A stretch of 64,000 nt of DNA. Origin: an uncultured Bacteroidales bacterium (GTDB lineage Bacteria > Bacteroidota > Bacteroidia > Bacteroidales > Paludibacteraceae). Numbering within the stretch: position 1 is the stretch's first letter; each line of letters begins with the position of its first letter. The position numbers and the translations under genes are program-made. This document shows, in pieces, positions 39,372 through 47,763 of the stretch. The stretch is from contig CADCBP010000007.1 of NCBI GenBank assembly GCA_902799705.1, forward strand, positions 124,001 to 188,000, written 5' to 3'. The notes under the pieces are model-generated. The model worked only from the letters and a program-made list of their open reading frames with translations, did not search any database and had not been told where the DNA came from.

Positions 39372-40274
39372 TTATTGCCGGAAGCGGTAGATACCGCCGG
39401 GGAGGGAGCGGACGAGTCCTTGGAGCTCGAGCATCGTGAGGTCGGACGACACCTCGGAATAGGGTCTCCCTGTCTGCGTGACGAGGAGGTTGATATGAAG
39501 TCCGTCTTCGGCAGTCTGAAGTTGGTTGAGCAATTCGCGTTGGGGTTCCGTGAGGTCGTCCATGAGTTCGATGAGTTGCATCTGGACAGGTTGTTTCTTC
39601 GCGTTCTTCGTAGTCCACGCCATCGATTCGATGAGGTCATCGGCGTTATGGATGAGTTGGGCTTTCTGGCGGCGGATGAGGAGGTTGCATCCGAGCGAAG
39701 TGATGTCCGTAGGTCTTCCGGGGAAGGCGAACAGTTCACGGTTATAGTCGAGTGCGCATCGCGCGGTACAGAGGCTTCCTCCTTTCTCTTTACTCTCAAC
39801 GATGACGACAGCGTCCGCCAGTCCGGCGATGATGCGGTTGCGCTGGAGGAAATTGCCGGCAAAGGGTTCAGTCCCCTCGGGGTATTCGGAGAGGAGTCCA
39901 CCGTTCTGCATAGCCGCCTTGGCTTCGTTGATATGCTGGTAGGGGTACATCCTGTCCAATCCGTGAGCGAGGACCATGAGTGTCGGCACTCCGTACTCTA
40001 TCGCAGCTCTGTGCGCAGTGATGTCGATGCCGTAAGCGCCGCCGGAGATGACGGTGAGCGAATCGAGTTGCGCGGCGAGATCCCGCACGAGGTTACGGGT
40101 GAGTTCCTTTCCGCGCTCGGTAGGCTGGCGAGTGCCGACAACAGCGACGACAGGTCCCTGCATCGAAGGGATTTGTCCCCTTACGAACAGCTGTGCGGGC
40201 TTGTCATAACACTCTCTAAGACGGTAAGGATAGTCCTCATCGTCCGGTCTCCAAACACGGATGGGACAGGTCAT
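39372..40274 (-). CDS. dprA: DNA-processing protein DprA without the N-terminal helical domain
   Basis: A 300-residue DprA that loads RecA on incoming single-stranded DNA in natural transformation. The Rossmann core is complete: VVAVVGTRQPTERGKELT, ISGGAYGIDITAHRAA, SEYPEGT and FLQRNRIIAGLADAVVIVES followed by KEKGGSLCTA. A C-terminal winged-helix domain is present (residues about 235-300). The usual N-terminal SAM/HhH domain of about 70 residues is missing. The ATG overlaps the upp stop (ATGA), and upstream sequence belongs to upp, so the shortness is real unless the assembly is wrong. Confidence 0.92.
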   Translation of the reverse strand: MTCPIRVWRPDDEDYPYRLRECYDKPAQLFVRGQIPSMQGPVVAVVGTRQPTERGKELTRNLVRDLAAQLDSLTVISGGAYGIDITAHRAAIEYGVPTLMVLAHGLDRMYPYQHINEAKAAMQNGGLLSEYPEGTEPFAGNFLQRNRIIAGLADAVVIVESKEKGGSLCTARCALDYNRELFAFPGRPTDITSLGCNLLIRRQKAQLIHNADDLIESMAWTTKNAKKQPVQMQLIELMDDLTEPQRELLNQLQTAEDGLHINLLVTQTGRPYSEVSSDLTMLELQGLVRSLPGGIYRFRQ

Positions 40275-40927
40275 AGTTTGTCACCGAAGCAAAGGTCACC
40301 GGCGTCTCCCAGTCCCGGCACGATATATTTCTTCTCGTTGAGGACGGGGTCAATGGCAGCACACCAGACAGTGACCTTCGGGTCATCGTGGAAAGCGTCT
40401 CGCAGGAAGTCGATGGCTTGCGGTGTAGCGATGGTACAGCATATATGTATCTGCCGTGCGTCGCCGTGCTTGCGCAGGGATACGCAGGCGGCCTCCATGG
40501 ACATGCCGGTAGCCAGCATCGGATCGGCGATGATGAGCGTCTTTCCTTCTATCGAAGGCGCCGCCATATACTCCGCGACGATCTCCAGTTCACCATTCCC
40601 GTTCAGGCGTCTGAAGGCACTGAGGAAGGCGTTCTCCGCATGGTCGAAGACGCGGAGCATACCTTGATAGAGCGGCAGTCCGGCGCGAAGGATGGTAGCC
40701 AGGACGATGGGGTCGGAGATGATATTGACTTTCGCCACGCCGAGGGGCGTCTGTACATCCACCGGCTCATAACGGAGCGTCTTGCTCACCTCGACAGCCA
40801 TGAACTCCCCTATCCGTTCGATATTCTGCCGGAAACGGAGGCTGTCTTTCTGAATCGTGACATCGCGTATCTCGCGCAAATACATATTGAGCACACTGTT
40901 ATGCTCGGAGAGGTTGATGACTTTCAT
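40271..40927 (-). CDS. upp: Uracil phosphoribosyltransferase
   Basis: A 218-residue enzyme that makes UMP from uracil and PRPP. The PRPP-binding loop is LIIADPMLATGMSMEAA and the uracil-binding C-terminus is PGLGDAGDLCFGDK. It lies between a coiled-coil secreted protein (12 bp gap) and dprA (4 bp overlap). The pairing with dprA has no evident functional reason. Confidence 0.95.
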   Translation of the reverse strand: MKVINLSEHNSVLNMYLREIRDVTIQKDSLRFRQNIERIGEFMAVEVSKTLRYEPVDVQTPLGVAKVNIISDPIVLATILRAGLPLYQGMLRVFDHAENAFLSAFRRLNGNGELEIVAEYMAAPSIEGKTLIIADPMLATGMSMEAACVSLRKHGDARQIHICCTIATPQAIDFLRDAFHDDPKVTVWCAAIDPVLNEKKYIVPGLGDAGDLCFGDKL

Positions 40928-40939
40928 AGCCGGTAGGTC

Positions 40940-41581
40940 TTATTTCATCGATTTGGTAGCCTTGAGCTCGTTTTTCAGCGTTGCGGAATGCTGCTTGTAG
41001 ATTGTCTCAAGGCGAATCAGTTCATTCTCTTTCTGCACCGTTTCCTGAACATAGTTCTGCTGGAGCGTCTGCCAGTTCTGGATAGAAGTCTCGAGGTCGG
41101 AAACAGAGTGCTGACGCTCGGCTACTTCACGCAGCGCGTACCCCAACTCTTTCTGCTGTTTCTCGAGCATCTGTGAGTAGTTTTCGCGTGCATCCTGGTT
41201 TAGACGGCGGTTAGCATTCAGTTTGCGCTGCTGCTTCTCGATTGTTTTCTGCATGGACTTGAGCGCACTTTCCTCTTTGAGATAGACTTTCTTCAGTTCG
41301 GCAGTCATCTTGAGCGCCTCTTTAAGCGAACCGTCCATCTCCTTGGCATGGGCTTTCTCATCCTTGAGTTCCGCCTTGGCCGCCTTGATCTGGTCGGCAT
41401 TCTTGTCCAAGTCAACAGCGAGGGCATTGAGAGCTGCGCGGTACATGGTCGGTTCCGCGAAATACTGCGCGCGCAGGGTGTCAATCTGCACTTCAGCAAT
41501 CTCAATAGCGAGCGGGGTAACATGTTGCGCCATAACGCTTAATCCAAGAGCCATAAAGGCCAGTACAAAAATTTTTCTCAT
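40940..41581 (-). CDS. Secreted coiled-coil protein of unknown function
   Basis: A 213-residue protein with a signal peptide (MRKIFVLAFMALGLSVMAQ). The rest, from about residue 50, is almost all charged helix with heptad spacing (KAAKAELKDEKAHAKEMDGS, then LNQDARENYSQMLEKQQKEL), so a periplasmic coiled coil is likely. I do not recognise a family. It is the first gene after the minus-strand promoter at 41624-41655 and is followed by upp and dprA. Confidence 0.8.
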   Translation of the reverse strand: MRKIFVLAFMALGLSVMAQHVTPLAIEIAEVQIDTLRAQYFAEPTMYRAALNALAVDLDKNADQIKAAKAELKDEKAHAKEMDGSLKEALKMTAELKKVYLKEESALKSMQKTIEKQQRKLNANRRLNQDARENYSQMLEKQQKELGYALREVAERQHSVSDLETSIQNWQTLQQNYVQETVQKENELIRLETIYKQHSATLKNELKATKSMK

Positions 41582-41623
41582 TGTTTCAGTATTTTAATTT
41601 GTGATAAACTTTATTTTTCGCTG

Positions 41624-41655
41624 CAAAGATACTACAAAATTTGCATATGTGCAAA
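41624..41655 (-). promoter_or_regulatory. Promoter of the coiled-coil gene, upp and dprA
   Basis: On the minus strand TTTG (41652-41655), 20 bp, then TATCTTTG (41624-41631). Its -33 element lies within the spacer of the divergent promoter at 41640-41671. Confidence 0.87.
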
Positions 41656-41671
41656 AAAAAGTGTAACTTTG
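41640..41671 (+). promoter_or_regulatory. Divergent plus-strand promoter
   Basis: TTTG (41640-41643), 20 bp, then TAACTTTG (41664-41671). The two -33 boxes face each other across TTGCATATGTGCAA. The next plus-strand gene starts about 500 bp downstream. Confidence 0.85.
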
Positions 41672-42175
41672 CGCTGTTTTTTGAATTGTAGAAAAGAAAT
41701 TACATGCCCGAAGGGCAATAAACGCCATACATGCCGCATTTTTGATTTAACAACAAATCACCCGGGAAAGAAAAGAAAAATGCGGCTGAACGGCTATCGA
41801 TGTAGCCTAATGGATAGCAACTTTTAAGCCCTTGTGAGCAAGCTCCCAGTGCTCAAAATCCGCTAACCATCTCGACCGACTTGGATAAGTCGTTCGACAG
41901 CCTTACAAAAATATCCCTACGGGATTAAAAAATACCGAAAATGAATCAGTAATCCCTATACACGCCGCATGGATTTTTGTTATTTTTGTAAGCATTAGCG
42001 CATTTTTGTAAGGCGGTAGTACGGCATCAAGCCGGGCTGAGAGGGGACTACGATGCGTCAGGGCGAGGAGCTCGCTCATCGAACGGACGTATTGCAGGCA
42101 CATCAAGGCGCATCAAGCGCCGCACCGCCGCATTTTTGATTTAATAACAAATCACCCGGGAAAGTTAAATAAGTT
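41672..42175 (+). other. Long untranslated leader or small-RNA region
   Basis: No credible gene is present, yet a good promoter points into it. It holds a 38-bp direct repeat with one mismatch (41733-41770 and 42127-42164) that ends CACCCGGGAAAG. Hairpins are at 41835-41855 (TGAGCA/TGCTCA), 41872-41897 (CGACTT/AAGTCG with outer TCGA pairs) and 41913-41925 (ATCCC-TAC-GGGAT). The second direct-repeat copy lies 11 bp before the DUF5063 start. The stretch could be a cis-regulatory leader, a small RNA gene, or both. Confidence 0.6.
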
Positions 42176-42691
42176 ATGAAAAAATTCGTATATGACGAGT
42201 CCACTATCGCCTTTGTGACGGCCGCTGCCCAGACCTGTCTGCTAATCGAGAAGAGCAGCGAGCATGAGCGTGAGGAGTGGAGAGAACAGATGCTTCGCCT
42301 TCTTCCGGTGCTGTACCTCCGTGCGCGCTTGCTGGATCAGGAGGAAGAGTTGGCCGGCGAAGAACCTCAGCGGTTTGTGACAGAAGAGGATTATAACTAC
42401 GCGCTGGTCGGCATCCGCGAACTGCTGGGATCGGACGACGCGTACCTCGATGTGTTCGTGGACCAGGGCATCTATACCGACGAGGTACAGACCGCATATA
42501 TCTCCGAGCAGTTAGCGGACATCTATCAGGAGTTGAAGGACCTGGCGGCAGGTTTTCAGACGGGCGACGAGACGATCATGCACGATGCGGCAGTCGTATG
42601 CCGCGAGGCGTTCAAGGAGCACTGGGGCCAGAAAGTGCTGGCAGTGATGAGGGCGCTGCATGCCTTTAGGAATGATGGAATGATGGAATGA
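42176..42691 (+). CDS. DUF5063 family protein
   Basis: A 171-residue, mostly helical, acidic protein without signal peptide or membrane segment. MKKFVYDESTIAFVTAAAQT at the start and REQMLRLLPVLYLRARLLDQ fit DUF5063, found in Bacteroidota next to a 3'-5' exonuclease gene as here. The function is unknown. The last codons and stop lie in AATGATGG repeats, and the stop overlaps the next start (ATGA). Confidence 0.75.
   Translation: MKKFVYDESTIAFVTAAAQTCLLIEKSSEHEREEWREQMLRLLPVLYLRARLLDQEEELAGEEPQRFVTEEDYNYALVGIRELLGSDDAYLDVFVDQGIYTDEVQTAYISEQLADIYQELKDLAAGFQTGDETIMHDAAVVCREAFKEHWGQKVLAVMRALHAFRNDGMME
42671..42691 (+). repeat. Octamer array at the DUF5063-exonuclease junction
   Basis: AATGATGG, AATGATGG, then AATGA. 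The start codon of the exonuclease and the stop codon of DUF5063 overlap inside the last partial unit. Confidence 0.7.
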
Positions 42692-43515
42692 AAGAGAATA
42701 CATACATACATCATATCAGCAAGGAGTTGTTGCAGTGGATGCCTTTGGCGGCATTCGAGGGCGAAGTGATTGTCGTGGATCAGGAAGATCAAATCGCCGA
42801 TGCCGTATCGTACCTGAGCCGGCAGCGGACGATAGGCGTCGATACGGAAGCACGTCCGAGTTTCCAGCGCGGCATACACTACCCTACCGCACTGGTACAG
42901 ATCGCGACGCATGAGCGCTGCTACCTCTTCCGTCTTACGCATATAGGCATGCCGCAGGCCCTGGCGGATATCTTCGCCAACCCGGATATATGCAAGGTGG
43001 GACTGGCATTCAAAGACGACATCAATGGTCTTCGTCGCCGCCGGAACTTCGTTCCCGCCAACTGCGTGGATGTCCAATCATTAGTGGCACGATACGGCAT
43101 CCTGGATCTGGGATTGCAGAAGATCTTCGCTATCTGTTTCGGCAAGAAGATATCCAAGACGCAGCAGTTGACGAACTGGGAGAACAGCCATCTGACGCCC
43201 GAACAGGCCCGCTATGCGAGTACGGACGCATGGGCGACGTTGCTTATCTACGAAGACCTGCTGAGCCATGAGCCCCTGGCAGACAAAGAAGTGGCGGCTC
43301 TGATACGTGCGGACAAAGAGCGTATGATCGAGCATCAACAGGATATCCAGGACCAGCGCCTGCGCGAACAGGGTATCGAACCTCCTCCCCACATGACGCT
43401 CGAAGAGCGCGAAGCACACCAGGCGGAGAAAAGGCGGGAGGCACGCAAGCGCAAACGCCAACGGCAGAGTGCGAAGAAAGCGGAACAGCGCGCGAAAAAG
43501 AAAAACTCCGAATAA
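42688..43515 (+). CDS. 3'-5' exonuclease (DEDDy, RNase D-like)
   Basis: A 275-residue protein. The exonuclease fold shows the metal-binding residues Asp and Glu in TIGVDTEARPSF, Asp in VGLAFKDDINGL and Tyr plus Asp in YASTDAWATLLI. No HRDC domain follows. Instead the last 50 residues are strongly basic (EKRREARKRKRQRQSAKKAE) and probably bind nucleic acid. Members of this branch are often called exonuclease domain-containing protein 2; the substrate is unknown. It is coupled to DUF5063 by a 4-bp overlap. Confidence 0.88.
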   Translation: MKENTYIHHISKELLQWMPLAAFEGEVIVVDQEDQIADAVSYLSRQRTIGVDTEARPSFQRGIHYPTALVQIATHERCYLFRLTHIGMPQALADIFANPDICKVGLAFKDDINGLRRRRNFVPANCVDVQSLVARYGILDLGLQKIFAICFGKKISKTQQLTNWENSHLTPEQARYASTDAWATLLIYEDLLSHEPLADKEVAALIRADKERMIEHQQDIQDQRLREQGIEPPPHMTLEEREAHQAEKRREARKRKRQRQSAKKAEQRAKKKNSE

Positions 43516-43533
43516 TCCGAATAATCTGAACAA
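43507..43533 (+). repeat. 9-bp array at the exonuclease-phosphatase junction
   Basis: Units TCCGAATAA, TCCGAATAA and TCTGAACAA. The exonuclease stop TAA is at the end of unit one and the phosphatase ATG lies 2 bp after the array. Confidence 0.65.
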
Positions 43534-43535
43534 TA

Positions 43536-44900
43536 ATGAAACGCTATCTCTTATCTATTGTCTTAGCGCTCTGCGCTTTGTGCGCCTTTGGCGAAATCAA
43601 GTATGTCTTCTATTTCATCGGCGACGGCATGGGAGCCAACCAGGTCTTGGGTGCAGAGATGTACCGTTCGGCGCTGGAGGGCGAGCCTTTAGGTCGCGTA
43701 CAGACGCTGATGACGAGTTTTCCGTATTCGGGCAGCGCCGGTACATTCTCGGCGAGTAATGGTATCACGGACAGTGCCGCCGCTGGTACGTGTCTTGCCA
43801 CAGGCAAGAAGACGAAGAACGGCATGTTAGGTCTCGGTCCTGACAGCACCCGGCTGACCACTATCGCCGAGGAGTTGAAGGCAGAGGGTTGGGGTATCGG
43901 CATCATGACGACCGTAGCTATCGACCACGCCACACCGGCGGCGTTCTACGCGCACGTGACGAAACGCAACAAGTATTACGAGATAGGTCAACAGTTGAGC
44001 GAGAGCGGTTTTGACTTCTTCGGCGGCGCGGGTTTTCATCACCCGCAGGGCAAGAAAGACGACGAGCCGGTCAACCTGTACCGCTTGGCGGAAGAACGCG
44101 GCTATACGGTTGTACACGGCATGGAGGAATTTTCCGAGATACCGGAATCCCGATATACCGACATTTCGAAGATGATTCTCGTGCAGAAGGATGACGACCA
44201 GGGCGCGAAGCATGGCAGCAACCTGCCCTACGCGATAGACCGAAAAGAGGGTGACTTGAGCTTGCAGCAGATCGTGCGCACCGCTATCCCGTTCCTCGCG
44301 GCACGTCACGAGCGTTTCTTCATGATGGTAGAAGGCGGGATGATCGACTATGCGTGTCACAGTGACGATGCGGCGACCGCGTTCGGCGAGGTATGGGACA
44401 TGGACGAGGCGATGCGGGAGGCATACGCTTTCTACGAGCAGCATCCCGACGAAACGCTGATCATCGTGACTGCCGACCATGAGACAGGCGGTCTCGCTCT
44501 CGGCAACAGCGATTACACCCTGCACTTGGACGTGCTACAAAACCAGCAATGCTCAGGATGGATGCTACAAGAGATGCTCCTCAAAGACAAGAAGAAACCG
44601 AGTTGGAAGGAAGTGAAACAGCTCTACCGCGAGCAGTTGGGATTCTGGGACAAGGTAGAGATCCGTGCGTCCGAGGAGCGGGAGCTGAAGACCTTATATA
44701 AAAACACGCGCGCGGAGGAGAGCGCCGATGCCGGCATCGCGCTGCTGAACAAGAAAGCGCATATCGGATGGACCACCCACGCACACTCGGCGCACGTCGT
44801 GCCGATCTTCGCTATCGGCGCCGGCGCAGAGCACTTCAGCGGATGGCACGACAACACGGAGATCGCTCCGCTGATAAGAAAAGTGAAAGGTGAAAGGTGA
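43536..44900 (+). CDS. Alkaline phosphatase
   Basis: A 454-residue secreted phosphomonoesterase with a signal peptide (MKRYLLSIVLALCALCAFGE). Metal and catalytic residues are visible: Asp30 in YFIGDGMGANQ, the nucleophile Ser80 in GITDSAAAGT, VEGGMIDYACHSDDA and TADHETGG, and the late His in GWTTHAHSAHVVP. The phosphorylated-Ser context TDSAAAGT is standard. The final residues KVKGER and the stop codon are encoded by a GTGAAAG array. It probably supplies phosphate from organic esters in the periplasm. Confidence 0.93.
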   Translation: MKRYLLSIVLALCALCAFGEIKYVFYFIGDGMGANQVLGAEMYRSALEGEPLGRVQTLMTSFPYSGSAGTFSASNGITDSAAAGTCLATGKKTKNGMLGLGPDSTRLTTIAEELKAEGWGIGIMTTVAIDHATPAAFYAHVTKRNKYYEIGQQLSESGFDFFGGAGFHHPQGKKDDEPVNLYRLAEERGYTVVHGMEEFSEIPESRYTDISKMILVQKDDDQGAKHGSNLPYAIDRKEGDLSLQQIVRTAIPFLAARHERFFMMVEGGMIDYACHSDDAATAFGEVWDMDEAMREAYAFYEQHPDETLIIVTADHETGGLALGNSDYTLHLDVLQNQQCSGWMLQEMLLKDKKKPSWKEVKQLYREQLGFWDKVEIRASEERELKTLYKNTRAEESADAGIALLNKKAHIGWTTHAHSAHVVPIFAIGAGAEHFSGWHDNTEIAPLIRKVKGER

Positions 44901-44910
44901 AAGGTGAAAT
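44883..44910 (+). repeat. Heptamer array at the 3' end of the alkaline phosphatase gene
   Basis: GTGAAAG, GTGAAAG, GTGAAAG, GTGAAAT. The stop TGA (44898-44900) lies within unit three. A second array of ATGATGGA-type words follows at 44931-44964. Confidence 0.9.
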
Positions 44911-44965
44911 GAGCGCGACTACGTCGCTCAATGATGAATTGATGGAATGATGGAATGATGAAATT

Positions 44966-45079
44966 GTGCCTACGGCACGTGTATGCGGCAAAGCCGCGTG
45001 TAAACTGCCGAAGGCAATACACTTTTAAACTGCCGTCAGGCAATACACGGAGCGAAGCTCCACTAAACGCCCGAAGGGC
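44966..45079. repeat. Cluster of six mini-hairpins
   Basis: In order: GTGCC-TAC-GGCAC (44966), GCGGC-AAA-GCCGC (44985), TGCC-GAA-GGCA (45006), TGCC-GTCA-GGCA (45031), GGAGC-GAA-GCTCC (45049) and GCCC-GAA-GGGC (45069). Spacers repeat the words GTGTA, AATACAC and TAAAC. No gene lies in 44901-45169. Confidence 0.85.
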
Positions 45080-45105
45080 AATACACTTTTAATGATTGAT
45101 GGAAT

Positions 45106-45142
45106 ACAAAAGAGACGTCCTCGATGAGGGCGTCTCTTTTGT
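45106..45142. terminator. Strong bidirectional terminator
   Basis: A 17-bp stem from ACAAAAGAGACG (45106) to CGTCTCTTTTGT (45142) with a GAT loop and one T-G pair. It separates the converging alkaline phosphatase gene and the secreted-protein gene at 45170. Confidence 0.92.
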
Positions 45143-45169
45143 AGAGATTCTATAGAATCGTATGAAAGG

Positions 45170-47599
45170 TTATTTCACTATCTGACCCATTGCGTTGTAT
45201 GCCTTGTCACCCTTCAGGATGATAAGGTTACCCTCACGGATCACCTTCACAGCCTTGCCCTCGGAAAGGATCTCTTCGATACCCTCCGAGCCGGTCGGAA
45301 CGATGTAGAAATAGCCACCAAATGCAGCCCACTCCTCATTGTAGCTCGGACGGAAATACATGGTGGTAGCGCCGGAATGGTTCGCATCAACGATATAGTT
45401 ACCTTCTTCCGGGAACCACTCTGTCGGCACATCAGCTACTACGTAAGCCACCTTGATCTCATCGCCTGCAGTGAGGTTAATATCGAGTTGATACTCTCCC
45501 TCGGCATCAGGATTAGCCACAAGGAGGTTCTCAGCAGCGGGTTTCCAATCGTTGAAAGAGCCCATGAGGTAGTAACCATCGGTGAGAACAGGTTCCGGTT
45601 TAGCCGGGAAGGTGATAGCAAGAGTGCTGTCTGCGTAAGTCCAAGTGAAAATATAGTCACCGGCTACGTCAGCTGTTAACTTGAAGTTACGGCCATCGAT
45701 TACGTTTACATGCGAAACGGTGGTCCAGTCACGATGGAAGGTATAGAGGCCATCCGGATCTTCGCCATTAAGGCTGAGCCACTTACCATCGGAAACAATC
45801 TTGAACTCTACATCGCCAGCCTCGAGAGCAACCTTTACGCTTGCGGAAAGGCTATCCTTAGCAGCAACAAGGATGTTCGCATCAGCGCTCCATCCGTTCA
45901 TGCCGCCAGCCAGAGCTACAACCGGGAGAGTTACAGGAGTCGGAGGAGTCGGGGATGTCTTAGCATACACGGTAATATAGCGTAGATAGATACGCTCGCT
46001 ACCGGTTTGAGCAATCGTAATAGCAGATACTTTGCCTTCCGGAGTAATCTTGCAATCCGTCGGAACTTTATTGCCTGCGGTCAAGTCGAACTTCGTTCCA
46101 TTAACGGTAACCTCAGCAGCGTTTTTGCCATATTGAGCAGCATTCACGATGATGGAATCCACCTCCACCGGAGTAGCCAATGTAAACTGAAGATAGCCCT
46201 TTACAGAAGAAGTACCAAATTTCAAGTTGGAGGTATTCTCGTCAATTATACGGGCAGCATATACTTTACTGATTGTATCTACGCTTGCGATGTAAGCTTT
46301 GCACTCATCCGTGAAGATGTCACCATCTTTCTTAAATTCAGAAGAATTATCACTGTCGGTACCAGTACCTTTAAATGTCAGCATATATGCGCCGGCAGGA
46401 AGAACCTCTTGTTTCTTCGGATATGTAACTGCGAGGCCTTCGGTAGCGAAGGTATAAGTGAACACATAGTCGCCAGCCTGATCAGCCGTGATTTTCATGT
46501 TGCCGTCGCCCTCAGCAAGCGATGTAGTCGGATTCTCACGGGTGAGTTGGGCTCCATTCGCCTTCCATGCACCGTCGAACTTGAATCCAAAATCATAAGC
46601 ACCCTCAGCCAATGTAAGCTTCAGTTCAGCCGTCAGTTTGTCCTCAGCAGCCGTGAACGGATCGGTGTCTTTCCAGTCACCGAAGAAGTTACCATGGAGA
46701 ACAACCGTCGGGAGTACAACAGCCTCACCGGTCTTGGTTGCGACTGCACTTACCGTATTCTCGTTCTCAGGCTCGAAGGTGATGGTGATGGTATAGATAC
46801 CAGCCTCAGCGATCGGGAGTTTATAATCCGAAGCAGGATAAGCTTCCGTCCATGCGTGATCTTTGCAGACTTTGAAAGCAATCTCACCTGCAGCGAGTTC
46901 GAGCTCGGTCTTCTCCCACTTGTAGGAGCCGTCCCCTTGCTTTACCATGTCGTTGGCTTTGTTAGCCGGATCCCAAGCAGTACCGAAAAGAGTTGCAGAA
47001 CTGCCGGCTACGGTCCAATAGGTCTTGGCTACATCTGAATAGGAATAGAACTCAATTTTGTTCAGGACAAAAGCGTAGTTGGAACTATTGCTATTGGAAA
47101 CATTGAATTCAAACTTGTAGTATGCATCCTTAGCCCAGAAGTCTGCATCCTTCGGGGTAAATTCAATTGTTCCTTCCGTATTTTTTGCAATCGTATAATC
47201 AACACCGGCAACAGCTACAGTGTCAACTACATCCTGCGTAAAATCAGCATCCGACGCAACTACAACTTTAACGGAATTGAGCTTTAAATTATCGGATGTA
47301 ACTCCAGCATGCGTAATTACGATTTTAGCGATTGCATCGCCCATAGCGGTCTTACCGGCAATGATACGATCTACTGCGTCAATGCTCTTACCACCGATGC
47401 GGAGTGCGCCCGTAGCATACCAGTTACCCGGTACGTTCCAGACCATGTCATCCACTGTTTGGTCACCGGTCTTTGTGTAGTCAGTCACATTACCACTGGA
47501 AAGTTTCTGTGGAACGAATGTGTAGAAAACATCTCCAACCGCCGCCATCATGCTACCTGCAAATAGAATTGCAGCAAAGAAAGAAAAGATTTTCTTCAT
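45170..47599 (-). CDS. Large secreted modular protein with a short C-terminal sorting-type motif
   Basis: An 809-residue protein with signal peptide MKKIFSFFAAILFAGSMMA. The body contains several beta-sandwich-like modules. At least three share the pattern of an early-set carbohydrate-binding unit: LHGNFFGDWKDTDPFTAAED, LAGGMNGWSADANILVAAKD and LMGSFNDWKPAAENLLVANP, each followed by an ADQAGDYVFTYTFA-like strand. It ends GIEEILSEGKAVKVIREGNL, then a strand and YNAMGQIVK, which resembles the last part of a type IX secretion C-terminal domain. It is likely surface-exposed or secreted and may bind glycans; no catalytic domain was recognised. The neighbour at 47808 has nearly the same two ends. 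Confidence 0.8.
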   Translation of the reverse strand: MKKIFSFFAAILFAGSMMAAVGDVFYTFVPQKLSSGNVTDYTKTGDQTVDDMVWNVPGNWYATGALRIGGKSIDAVDRIIAGKTAMGDAIAKIVITHAGVTSDNLKLNSVKVVVASDADFTQDVVDTVAVAGVDYTIAKNTEGTIEFTPKDADFWAKDAYYKFEFNVSNSNSSNYAFVLNKIEFYSYSDVAKTYWTVAGSSATLFGTAWDPANKANDMVKQGDGSYKWEKTELELAAGEIAFKVCKDHAWTEAYPASDYKLPIAEAGIYTITITFEPENENTVSAVATKTGEAVVLPTVVLHGNFFGDWKDTDPFTAAEDKLTAELKLTLAEGAYDFGFKFDGAWKANGAQLTRENPTTSLAEGDGNMKITADQAGDYVFTYTFATEGLAVTYPKKQEVLPAGAYMLTFKGTGTDSDNSSEFKKDGDIFTDECKAYIASVDTISKVYAARIIDENTSNLKFGTSSVKGYLQFTLATPVEVDSIIVNAAQYGKNAAEVTVNGTKFDLTAGNKVPTDCKITPEGKVSAITIAQTGSERIYLRYITVYAKTSPTPPTPVTLPVVALAGGMNGWSADANILVAAKDSLSASVKVALEAGDVEFKIVSDGKWLSLNGEDPDGLYTFHRDWTTVSHVNVIDGRNFKLTADVAGDYIFTWTYADSTLAITFPAKPEPVLTDGYYLMGSFNDWKPAAENLLVANPDAEGEYQLDINLTAGDEIKVAYVVADVPTEWFPEEGNYIVDANHSGATTMYFRPSYNEEWAAFGGYFYIVPTGSEGIEEILSEGKAVKVIREGNLIILKGDKAYNAMGQIVK

Positions 47600-47732
47600 A
47601 ATTTAAATGTTTTTAATGATTTTAAATTCTGGAGCTTCGGCGTCGTCGAGTTGCGTAAGCGAGCTTACACTCGACTAACACGAACCTTCAACTTAAGTTA
47701 AATAAAAAGAGGTCCTAAAACCTTTGCGGACG

Positions 47733-47763
47733 CAAAGGTACAACAAAAAAATGACATACGCAA
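47733..47763 (-). promoter_or_regulatory. Promoter of the 809-residue secreted protein gene
   Basis: On the minus strand TTGC (47760-47763), 19 bp, then TACCTTTG (47733-47740). The upstream half lies inside the terminator of the preceding gene. The -7 box is one arm of a perfect palindrome (47720-47739). Confidence 0.83.

Noticed and set aside
41802-41818. tRNA D-arm-like sequence GTAGCCTAATGGATAGC
   Set aside because: No matching acceptor stem, anticodon arm or T-loop could be built around it.
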